Source of the DNA: Candidatus Thorarchaeota archaeon
GTDB taxonomy: Archaea > Asgardarchaeota > Thorarchaeia > Thorarchaeales > Thorarchaeaceae
DNA length: 22,624 nucleotides
Assembly (NCBI GenBank): GCA_018238825.1
Contig: JABCSP010000009.1
Location: 1-22,624, forward strand
Direction: 5' to 3'
The translations under genes were made by a program, and so were the position numbers. This document shows positions 15,949 through 21,899 of the stretch, one piece after another. Below the pieces are notes generated by a model. The model had not been told where the DNA came from. It saw only the letters and a program-made list of their open reading frames with translations, and ran no database searches. How positions within the stretch are numbered: position 1 is the first letter of the stretch; the number at the start of each line of letters is the position of its first letter.

Positions 15949-17076
15949 TCACATGGTTTCACGAGCTAACGACGCCAGATTCTCTACACCTTCTGAGTTC
16001 ACTAAAAAGACATCTGCTATTTTTGCAGATCCCACACCAGATACAAAAACAGTTGGATGAAGTGTGAAGACCATACCTTCTTTGAGTGAATAAAGAGTTC
16101 CTGATGTGAGGTATGGAGGTTCACGTAGATCCAGACCAATGGAACTACCTAGTGGTTGAATGAGTGTATTTGCAGGAAAACTCTTACCAGCTTTCTTTAG
16201 TACCTGTTTTGTTACCTCTTCAAAACTGGTTTCGGGCTGCATTACTTTTTCTGCAACTTTCATGGAGTTCAAGAGATATTCAAAGAGCTTTCTCTGTTGA
16301 GTATTCGGTCGTCCAAGATGGATGGTTCTAGCAGCTTCTGCAAAATATCCTGAGTGACTTACAGTAATATCTAGGACAACAAAATCTTCGCTCTTGATCC
16401 TATGAGGTCCAGGTTCAGCAAAAGGAAATCGAGCTCGGTCTCCAGATAGGACTGCTGCTCTAATCCCACGTTGTTGACCTCCGGCCCCTCTCATAGCAGA
16501 TTCAATTTCGAGGGAAACCTCATCTTCGGATTTTCCAGAGGTGACGATTTCAAGTGCAGTTCGAACTCCAATCTCAGCTACTTTTACCGCTTGTCGGATA
16601 GCATCTATCTCGGCAGCATCCTTGATGTAACGAAGTTTCCACAGATTCTGTGAAAAATCTCTGAAGCCTGCATCGGGAAAACTACTCTTCAGGTTGTCTA
16701 GCTCTCGAACTGAGAGCCAATCAAATTGTAACCCAATCATTCCTTTTGACAGATTCAATTCATCGAGCACACTAACTATCAAATTCCAGTATGCTTTACC
16801 TTGAACCCTGTACCAGTCTTCAGAAACTGTCGAACCGAAAGAATGTATCTTTGCCAGTATTGTTTCGCCAGCTAATGTAGCTTTTTGGGATTCAGAGATT
16901 ATCAATTGAGGTTGGTGACCCTCCGAGATAATGCAACCAACAGGAACGTTATGTCCAGTACATCGGCAACCCGTCAAGTACTGAACATCCTGGCGTCTTG
17001 TTATCACTAGTGATTCGATTTCTTCTCGGCGCATTGACCGATATACTCGATCCAGACGTTGCGGAGTAAACTGCAT
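15949..17076 (-). CDS. M24 (Xaa-Pro peptidase-like) protein, probable non-metallo member
   Basis: This 375-residue protein has a creatinase N-terminal domain (about 1-140) and a pita-bread M24 domain (about 150-375), like prolidase. In prolidases two metals are held by D, D, H, E and E. Here the matching positions read D236 (VVLDIT), E247 (FAEAART), S311 (LGSSIGLD), H340 (FTLHPT) and A354 (KIADVF). Only the first is the canonical residue, so it is unlikely to be a normal metallopeptidase. A different role is possible, as in creatinase, which uses this fold without metal. The ATG at 17076 may be nearly leaderless, given a TATA-like GTTATAG 25 bases upstream, and a perfect inverted repeat sits just beyond it. 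It ends tail to tail against the gamma-CA gene. Confidence 0.88.
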   Translation of the reverse strand: MQFTPQRLDRVYRSMRREEIESLVITRRQDVQYLTGCRCTGHNVPVGCIISEGHQPQLIISESQKATLAGETILAKIHSFGSTVSEDWYRVQGKAYWNLIVSVLDELNLSKGMIGLQFDWLSVRELDNLKSSFPDAGFRDFSQNLWKLRYIKDAAEIDAIRQAVKVAEIGVRTALEIVTSGKSEDEVSLEIESAMRGAGGQQRGIRAAVLSGDRARFPFAEPGPHRIKSEDFVVLDITVSHSGYFAEAARTIHLGRPNTQQRKLFEYLLNSMKVAEKVMQPETSFEEVTKQVLKKAGKSFPANTLIQPLGSSIGLDLREPPYLTSGTLYSLKEGMVFTLHPTVFVSGVGSAKIADVFLVNSEGVENLASLARETM

Positions 17077-17098
17077 TGATATCGCATCTCCAAATGTT

Positions 17099-17105
17099 GC
17101 TATAA
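17099..17105 (-). promoter_or_regulatory. TATA-like element for the M24 gene
   Basis: GTTATAG-like bases on the minus strand end about 25 bases before the ATG at 17076, so transcription could begin at or near the start codon. GGAG in that same interval suggests an alternative, leadered transcript. Confidence 0.4.
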
Positions 17106-17106
17106 C

Positions 17107-17128
17107 TAGTGTAAATCTAGTTACACTA
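17107..17128. promoter_or_regulatory. Perfect inverted repeat, operator candidate
   Basis: TAGTGTAA (17107-17114) and TTACACTA (17121-17128) form perfect eight-base arms around ATCTAG. It sits immediately upstream of the TATA-like element of the M24 gene, where a dimeric regulator could block factor binding or recruit it. Confidence 0.55.
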
Positions 17129-17195
17129 TCGTCGAAAATTTAGTCCCATTTAAGCTTCTTGTCGAACGTTACAATCAAAGAATTCATAGAAATAG

Positions 17196-17273
17196 TGGCG
17201 GGACCGTCCGGATTCGAACCGGAGATACCCAGCTCCGCAAGCTGGTGCCTTATCCATACTAGACTACGGCCCC
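17196..17273 (-). tRNA. tRNA-Arg (anticodon GCG)
   Basis: Read on the minus strand, the 78 bases fold as a complete tRNA: acceptor GGGGCCG/CGGTCCC with one G-U pair, D stem GTCT/AGGC, anticodon stem CCAGC/GCTGG around the loop TTGCGGA, and T stem TCCGG/CCGGA around TTCGAAT. The anticodon is GCG, which reads CGC. The discriminator is G and CCA is encoded. Position 15 is G, the site of archaeosine made by the ArcS and RaSEA encoded in this window. No intron is present. Confidence 0.96.
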
Positions 17274-17296
17274 ATTTTTCGAGAGGCCAAGTTCAA

Positions 17297-17303
17297 CTTA
17301 TAG
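17297..17303 (-). promoter_or_regulatory. TATA box of tRNA-Arg(GCG)
   Basis: CTATAAG on the minus strand is centred about 26 bases upstream of the first base of the tRNA, the usual archaeal distance. Confidence 0.7.
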
Positions 17304-17336
17304 AGTCTTCGAAATAAACCTTGTAAGCCAAGTTAC

Positions 17337-17543
17337 TTAGGCAATGGAATATGGTATTGATTTCACAACAGCACGACCTCGTCGCTTTGTGATGCGAAGA
17401 GTGTGTTCAGATGTCTGTAGAATGAAACTTTCACCCTCATCGAGATTTTCTAAAACAGTTTTCCCCATAGGACCGTTCAGATAACGTGTAAAACGAGTCA
17501 CAACTTTTTCCTCTGATGTGATCGGCTCTTCAATAATGCTCAT
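17337..17543 (-). CDS. Small protein of unknown function between two tRNA genes
   Basis: I do not recognise this 68-residue protein. The N-terminal half is helical and acidic (EEPITSEEKVVTRFTRYLN, LENLDEGESF), and the C-terminal half is a likely beta hairpin with basic residues (TLRITKRRGRAVVKSIPY). The ATG at 17543 has GAGG eight bases upstream and a TATA box at 17582-17591, so it appears to be a real, separately transcribed gene rather than chance coding. It sits between two tRNA-Arg genes on the same strand. The basic hairpin could bind nucleic acid or a protein partner, but that is a guess. Confidence 0.7.
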   Translation of the reverse strand: MSIIEEPITSEEKVVTRFTRYLNGPMGKTVLENLDEGESFILQTSEHTLRITKRRGRAVVKSIPYSIA

Positions 17544-17581
17544 GATTGAAACCTCATATCATACTCTTTTGATGGCATGAA

Positions 17582-17591
17582 GCATATAAAG
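17582..17591 (-). promoter_or_regulatory. TATA box of the 68-residue protein gene
   Basis: CTTTATATGC on the minus strand predicts a transcript start near 17560, leaving a short leader that holds GAGG before the ATG at 17543. Confidence 0.6.
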
Positions 17592-17620
17592 TCCGATTTT
17601 GGTGTTTCAAGAAAATAGTA

Positions 17621-17698
17621 TGGCGGGACCGCCCGGATTTGAACCGGGGATTACCAACTCCGGAGGCTGGTGCCTTATCCAGGCTAGACTACGGCCCC
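17621..17698 (-). tRNA. tRNA-Arg (anticodon CCG)
   Basis: The minus strand folds as a tRNA of 78 bases with the same acceptor and D stem as the neighbouring tRNA-Arg. The anticodon stem CCAGC/GTTGG (one G-U pair) closes the loop CTCCGGA, so the anticodon is CCG and reads CGG. The T stem is CCCGG/CCGGG. G discriminator and encoded CCA are present, and position 15 is G. The strong similarity to the GCG gene suggests local duplication with anticodon change. Confidence 0.96.
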
Positions 17699-17720
17699 AC
17701 CGGACTGAAGTTTGGCGTTT

Positions 17721-17727
17721 CTTAAAG
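17721..17727 (-). promoter_or_regulatory. TATA box of tRNA-Arg(CCG)
   Basis: CTTTAAG on the minus strand lies about 26 bases upstream of the tRNA, matching the spacing seen at the other tRNA gene. Confidence 0.65.
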
Positions 17728-17798
17728 GATTTGCTCCAGCGGGTCTATATGATTTATCACCAATGAATATGGACCCAAAACGTTTGCTTACGACACAG

Positions 17799-17806
17799 TT
17801 ATAAAA
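17799..17806 (+). promoter_or_regulatory. TATA box of the bipolar repeat protein gene
   Basis: TTATAAAA lies about 37 bases before the ATG at 17840, so transcription would start near 17828 with a leader of about 12 bases. Confidence 0.6.
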
Positions 17807-17839
17807 CAGGTAGAGGCACGAACGCAACGGTGACCGTCG

Positions 17840-18247
17840 ATGACTAACAAGCAGAAAGCCCTCAAGCGTGAACGTGTCAGACTCAGAAAGGGTCAGAATC
17901 CACAACAGGTCGATTACAGAAAAATAGACAGGCTTCGAGCTGCTAGAACAGAGTTCTGGAAGATTAAGAAGAGGAGCAGTAAGGCTGAAGAGAAGATAAT
18001 CTCAAAAGTTGATGCCAAGAAATCCAAGCCAACGAAAGAAAAGAAGAAGATAGAGAAAGAGCCAGAACTTGAAGTCATTGAAGATAAACCAGAACTTGAA
18101 GCGATCGAGGAAAAGCCAGAACTCGAAGTTATTGGGGAAGAACCAGAGTCAGAAGAGATTAGCAAGGAACTTGAAGAGATCTACTCCGATGATGAACTGG
18201 ATGAGGAAGAAACCGAAGAGGAAAAAGTTACAGAAACTTCAGAATAA
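17840..18247 (+). CDS. Bipolar basic/acidic protein with nine-residue repeats, function unknown
   Basis: I do not recognise this 135-residue protein. Residues 1-73 are very basic and helical (KQKALKRERVRLRKG, KIKKRSSKAEEK), as in RNA- or ribosome-binding tails. Residues 74-135 are very acidic and start with a nine-residue tandem repeat of the type PELEVIEEK at 75-83, 84-92 and 93-101, with a decayed fourth copy to 110. The end (DDELDEEETEEEK) is low complexity. The ATG has GGTGA six bases upstream and a TATA box. There is no enzyme motif, signal or membrane segment. The charge split suggests an unfolded adaptor or a nucleic-acid-associated protein, which is inference only. Confidence 0.75.
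   Translation: MTNKQKALKRERVRLRKGQNPQQVDYRKIDRLRAARTEFWKIKKRSSKAEEKIISKVDAKKSKPTKEKKKIEKEPELEVIEDKPELEAIEEKPELEVIGEEPESEEISKELEEIYSDDELDEEETEEEKVTETSE
18062..18169 (+). repeat. 27-base in-frame tandem repeat
   Basis: Three 27-base units, each coding for a nine-residue PELE(V/A)I-type unit, occupy 18062-18142, and a fourth degenerate unit reaches 18169. They encode the acidic half of the bipolar protein. Confidence 0.7.
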
Positions 18248-18286
18248 CCTCTCATAATCAGATTTTCTCAAGCATCAAAAAGAATA

Positions 18287-18311
18287 AGACTGACAATCTT
18301 TTATGCAGTCT
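18287..18311. promoter_or_regulatory. Inverted repeat around a TATA box before the Nif3-like gene
   Basis: AGACTG (18287-18292) and CAGTCT (18306-18311) are perfect inverted arms that enclose CTTTTATG (18298-18305), a likely TATA box about 40 bases before the ATG at 18340. The arrangement would suit a repressor, but the arms are short. Confidence 0.4.
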
Positions 18312-18339
18312 GTCAACCTAATAAGCGGAAGGTAGGAAT

Positions 18340-19170
18340 ATGACGACACTTCTTCAGATAGTCAAGCGTTTACAAGAACTAGCTCCAAGAGATATGACTA
18401 TCCAAGGACTAGAGAGTCGAGTGGAAATAGGTCCACAGTCGGATACAGATCAGACCAATACAACTGTGAAGAGGGTGCTGATTGCTACCTATCCATCTGC
18501 ACGAGTGGTTACTAAAGCGTCGCAGGACAAGTCCAATCTTCTTGTCACTTATCGACCGTTATTCCCATATGTTATTGATAGACTCTCTGGATTGGATCTT
18601 GTAAGGGTTCGTCTCTTAGCTAAGAACTATATCTCAACCTATGTAATTGGCAGCGGATGGCTATGCGCAAGAGATGGTCTAAATGACGCACTTCTAGACA
18701 CACTAGGTCTAGAGAGAATTGGTGATTTTTCAACTGAAAGTGACTATGGACAACTTGCTACAATTGGTAGGATTTGTAAACCACCTGGTGTCAAAAATCA
18801 TTCTGGATTTGCTAATTATATTGCATCAAAGTTGAATCTCAGCACAGTGATGTTTTCAGGAGACCTTGATGATGAAGTTGGAGATGTACTCGTAATTGCT
18901 GGAAATCATGTGGATATGCCAGATATCATCAATGCACGAAAACAGGACATCAAGACTCTTATCACTGGAGACCTATCGCCAGAACTTAGACTCTTAGCAA
19001 AGGAGGAAGGAATGAATACTCTTGAGCTCGGAGCTTTTGTGAGTGAAGATCCTGGTATGAAACGATTACGAGATAGTATTAGCCTTGAATTTCCAGAGTT
19101 GAAGATTGATTTTATAGCAACAACTCCATTGGTTCAAGGTCTGAGACCCTACAAGGAAGAAATGGCTTAG
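18340..19170 (+). CDS. Nif3-like protein (GTP cyclohydrolase I type 2 family) lacking metal ligands
   Basis: The 276-residue protein follows the Nif3/YbgI family: LIATYPS early, a LLVTYRPLF segment where the family has HHP, a GLNDALLDTLGL segment that normally follows HTxxD, and the C-terminal ITGDL and LELGAFVSED strands. The dinuclear metal site of Nif3 uses HH, D, H and E. Here HH reads Y71-R72, the HTxxD site has no His or Asp (GSGWLC, 104-109), and the GHxxxE site reads G231-A232-x-x-x-E236. Only the Glu is kept, so metal-dependent hydrolysis appears lost. The ATG has GGTAGG close upstream. Function of Nif3 proteins is poorly known in general, so this could be a structural or ligand-binding relative. 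Confidence 0.8.
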   Translation: MTTLLQIVKRLQELAPRDMTIQGLESRVEIGPQSDTDQTNTTVKRVLIATYPSARVVTKASQDKSNLLVTYRPLFPYVIDRLSGLDLVRVRLLAKNYISTYVIGSGWLCARDGLNDALLDTLGLERIGDFSTESDYGQLATIGRICKPPGVKNHSGFANYIASKLNLSTVMFSGDLDDEVGDVLVIAGNHVDMPDIINARKQDIKTLITGDLSPELRLLAKEEGMNTLELGAFVSEDPGMKRLRDSISLEFPELKIDFIATTPLVQGLRPYKEEMA

Positions 19171-19182
19171 AACCAAGTCGTT

Positions 19183-20070
19183 CTATTTTGGCGGATATCG
19201 AATCATTACGACATTCTTGTTTTTCTGAACACCAACATGTTTTGCTACAGGAATACACTTCGTCCTCATGATATGGATCGTGGGAGCTCCAGGCTCAAAT
19301 TCGGTCAATGACTCAAAGTTACCCATACCTTTTGCTACAATCAACTCAGCAGAATGGAAGATATCTACAAATTCCTTAGAGTTACGCTCGAGGTTGACAC
19401 CTATTGCAGGAGCGCCTGTATCTATGACCTCATCAGCATAATCTAGAAGATTTACCTCGTCAGCATCAATCATAGTGGCATCATTCAGGATGGGGCCGCC
19501 CTTAACGACTGCAATCACCTTCGGTCCAAGACGCTTGATTTCACGCATCAGAATCATATCAAGAACAACTTCTCCAGCATTATCATGCAGAAAGATGACC
19601 TCATTGACGTTTTCACATAGCTTGCGAAATTCATCTACTTGGTCAACAGCAAGATCTGATTCAACATTGTCGAGAATTTGTCTTAGTTCATCAAGACGGA
19701 ATTCTTGACCAGATACATCAAACTCAATTGCATTAGCTGCAGCAGCTATGAGCGTGGCTGTACGAAACATAGAGTGCTGGTCTTTTGCCTCATCTACAAG
19801 CTGGATGAGTTCTGGAAGGATGTTGAGTGCCATGACATTTGATTCGCGTTTCAATTCCTCATAGGGATCCTTCCCGGTCATTCGCTGAACAATCAGGTCT
19901 CGGTCTGTTCCAATGTTGCTTGGTACTGATTCGCTATTGAAATTCTCTCCAAGAAACTTTGTTATCTCTGTGATGACCCTCATTTGGAGATCAGGATCAT
20001 CTGTTGCTAAACGAACCTGATTGATGGCTCGTTCAAGTAGACAGTGTGCACACTCTAATGACACCTTCAT
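19183..20070 (-). CDS. DUF89 family metal-dependent phosphatase (damage-control type)
   Basis: This is a DUF89/ARMT1-like protein of 295 residues. Family members are metal-dependent phosphatases that remove damaged or surplus phosphometabolites. Archaeal subfamily I proteins carry an N-terminal CxxC, here C7 and C10 in CAHC. The metal site LHDNAGEVVLD (D163, N164, D171) is intact, as are VVKGGPILND (K190) and the AKGMGNFESL motif (K247, N251). I chose the ATG at 20070, seven bases after GGTG, over the adjacent ATG at 20073. It lies 56 bases downstream of triosephosphate isomerase on the same strand and may be co-transcribed, which would fit a role with phosphorylated metabolites. It is convergent with the Nif3-like gene, 12 bases apart. 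Substrate is not predictable here. Confidence 0.9.
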   Translation of the reverse strand: MKVSLECAHCLLERAINQVRLATDDPDLQMRVITEITKFLGENFNSESVPSNIGTDRDLIVQRMTGKDPYEELKRESNVMALNILPELIQLVDEAKDQHSMFRTATLIAAAANAIEFDVSGQEFRLDELRQILDNVESDLAVDQVDEFRKLCENVNEVIFLHDNAGEVVLDMILMREIKRLGPKVIAVVKGGPILNDATMIDADEVNLLDYADEVIDTGAPAIGVNLERNSKEFVDIFHSAELIVAKGMGNFESLTEFEPGAPTIHIMRTKCIPVAKHVGVQKNKNVVMIRYPPK

Positions 20071-20126
20071 CATATTTCACCTGAATTTAGTCCAGTCCGA
20101 ATCAAAGAAAAATGAAACGGAAGGTA

Positions 20127-20810
20127 CTATTTGCTTAGTGGTGAAACAAGGTCAGCCAGAACATCTTCGGGTTTGTCAGATTTGGCTACTGCAGAGGCAA
20201 GAAGAACTCCCTGTGCACCTAGTTTGATTGCAGATGTTACATCATCACCGTTACCTATTCCAGCACCACAAAGAATCACAACATCCTTGTTTACCTTACG
20301 AATCTTCTCCACTGTACCTGAGATTATTTCTGGCTGTGCTTGAGATACTGAAATTCCAGAACCAATAAGCTCAGGAGGTTCAACAGCAACAGCCCAAGGA
20401 TTCATAGTTGCTGCAGCAACGCTCACCAAGATATTGTTTGTACAGACCACTGCATAGAGATTGAGCTTGTGTGATTTTTCGATAGATGCTTCAATATCAG
20501 CCAGTTGCATTCGGTTTTCAGAATGATTCAGGAGTGTTCCAGCACAACCAGCCTCTACAAGGGTCTCTCCGAGGGAATGACCTGTGAATCGTCCAGGCTC
20601 GCCTGCATCCATATGCTGGGAAAATACTGGAATACTAACAGCTTTCGCCACTCGGAATATGTCTGGAATTTGAGGTGCAACGACAATGGGCACATCATAT
20701 TGATTTGATACCTTTTCGCAAATCTGAGCAAGAAGAACAGCCTTCTCACCAGTTGCTTGCGGGTATGTTTTCAGATTGATAATGACAACAGGAGTTTTGA
20801 TATTCGTCAA
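20127..20810 (-). CDS. tpiA: Triosephosphate isomerase, archaeal type
   Basis: Triosephosphate isomerase interconverts dihydroxyacetone phosphate and glyceraldehyde 3-phosphate in glycolysis and gluconeogenesis. The 227-residue length is that of the compact archaeal enzyme. Catalytic residues are visible: N12 and K14 in INLKTY, H96 in GTLLNHSENR and E144 in VEPPELIGSG. The phosphate-binding end is CGAGIGNGDDV followed by GAQGVLLASAV. The start is a TTG at 20810 with GGGA five bases upstream; no ATG is available before the first strand. A TATA box at 20851-20857 gives a leader of about 20 bases. It probably heads a two-gene unit with the DUF89 phosphatase. Confidence 0.95.
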   Translation of the reverse strand: MTNIKTPVVIINLKTYPQATGEKAVLLAQICEKVSNQYDVPIVVAPQIPDIFRVAKAVSIPVFSQHMDAGEPGRFTGHSLGETLVEAGCAGTLLNHSENRMQLADIEASIEKSHKLNLYAVVCTNNILVSVAAATMNPWAVAVEPPELIGSGISVSQAQPEIISGTVEKIRKVNKDVVILCGAGIGNGDDVTSAIKLGAQGVLLASAVAKSDKPEDVLADLVSPLSK

Positions 20811-20850
20811 TCCTATCCCACCTAGTTATGCCAAGCAGCAACAGACCTAA

Positions 20851-20857
20851 TTATAAC
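20851..20857 (-). promoter_or_regulatory. TATA box of triosephosphate isomerase
   Basis: GTTATAA on the minus strand predicts transcription from near 20830, about 20 bases before the TTG start, and separates this unit from the upstream SCP2-like gene. Confidence 0.6.
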
Positions 20858-20892
20858 TATTACTGGACATCTGTAAGGGACAGTTCAATGGT

Positions 20893-21459
20893 CTATCGGG
20901 CTGAACCAATGAGAAGTTTCATGATGGGTACTCGTGCATAACCTCGACGGTTTAGGTCAGTTATGGGTTTTCGTACCTCTATCTTAACGAACTTTCCAGC
21001 CTCAGCAGACTTGTAATACTGGAGATAGATTTTGGAAAATTCAGAGAAGTTGGCTGCTGACAAAAGGTCAGAAACAACATCATTTGCAATTCTAACATGT
21101 GCATCTTGATCAGCCATAGCACCAGTTTTTATTTCAATATCGCCAAGTGGTGCTTTACCAATCCAGAATCTTTCACCCATTGCCATGAATTCAATGTAGA
21201 ATTCGTCAGTTCCTTCAATCCCCGCGCCAATACTTGAATCGTTGAACATGAACATGAGGCGTTCTTGGATTTCTGAATGATAGGGAATTGTTTCCCCTCG
21301 AACTTCGGGAACAACTTCGGCCGCGGACCCGTCCACAACATCTGGAGCATCAACGGTCGCTTCATCTTCTACAATCTCGGCCTCAGCAGTTTCAACAGGT
21401 TCTGCTTCAGAGGTCCCATCCTTTTTATCGGTCTTTTTTCGTCGAAAGAATCTTGACAT
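20893..21459 (-). CDS. SCP2-like domain protein with charged N-terminal tail
   Basis: The 188-residue protein has three parts: a short very basic start (MSRFFRRKKTDKK), an acidic low-complexity linker (about 15-55), and a folded alpha/beta domain (about 58-188). In that domain, strands such as EFYIEFMAMGERFWIG and AHVRIANDVVSDLL, followed by a YLQYYKS-FVKIEV segment, resemble the sterol-carrier-protein-2 fold, which binds lipids or other hydrophobic ligands. This match is from pattern only and could be wrong. The basic Phe/Arg-rich start could touch a membrane. The ATG at 21459 has GGAG 12 bases upstream. I see no clear TATA box and no operon partner. Confidence 0.7.
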   Translation of the reverse strand: MSRFFRRKKTDKKDGTSEAEPVETAEAEIVEDEATVDAPDVVDGSAAEVVPEVRGETIPYHSEIQERLMFMFNDSSIGAGIEGTDEFYIEFMAMGERFWIGKAPLGDIEIKTGAMADQDAHVRIANDVVSDLLSAANFSEFSKIYLQYYKSAEAGKFVKIEVRKPITDLNRRGYARVPIMKLLIGSAR

Positions 21460-21591
21460 TTTTCAGATTCGCTCCTAATTGAGGAATGAGCAATTTGTTT
21501 TGAAAGAATACAGATTTGCGCTACTCTGTAATCCCAATGCTCTTCTAGAAATCCTACCCAGTCATAGAAAAAGGTAGCTCAGTCGTATACA

Positions 21592-21819
21592 TCACTGTTG
21601 GGGGTTGGGCTTTGATGCATTTTGTAATGCCATTTGTTCCAATTGAGCAATTAGTGGGAGACCACCTGAAACCTTACGTTCACCCCATAGTTCATCCACA
21701 AGAAGATCACGAATTGCGATTCGGATCACCTCTGAACGATTAGGGTATTTGTTTTGTCCGATAAGTTCGTCAACGCCATCAACATATGATTCAGGCATGC
21801 AAATAGTAACGACTCTCAT
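21592..21819 (-). CDS. Ribbon-helix-helix (CopG/NikR-type) DNA-binding protein
   Basis: This 75-residue protein is a ribbon-helix-helix transcription regulator. The beta strand VVTICMPESYV is followed by helix one (DGVDELIGQ) and helix two (NRSEVIRIAIRDLLVDEL), the standard pattern in which paired strands enter the DNA major groove. The C-terminal 25 residues are short and lack a NikR metal-binding domain. The ATG at 21819 has GGTG four bases upstream, rather close. It follows the alcohol dehydrogenase on the same strand by 80 bases. No toxin-like gene is adjacent, so an antitoxin role is not supported. Its target could be one of the palindromes in this window, but there is no direct evidence. 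Confidence 0.88.
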   Translation of the reverse strand: MRVVTICMPESYVDGVDELIGQNKYPNRSEVIRIAIRDLLVDELWGERKVSGGLPLIAQLEQMALQNASKPNPQQ

Positions 21820-21899
21820 TGTACACCAACATCATTGCATGTAAACATAATAATGAAGGGGTGTCTGATTGGGGTGCGTATCACGGTATTACTAACTTT

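Noticed and set aside
17840..18247. Bipolar protein as a ribosomal protein or histone
   Set aside because: Basic N terminus alone is not diagnostic and no known family motif is visible.
21592..21819. RHH protein as an antitoxin
   Set aside because: No toxin-sized partner gene overlaps or follows it; the neighbours are a dehydrogenase and an SCP2-like gene.
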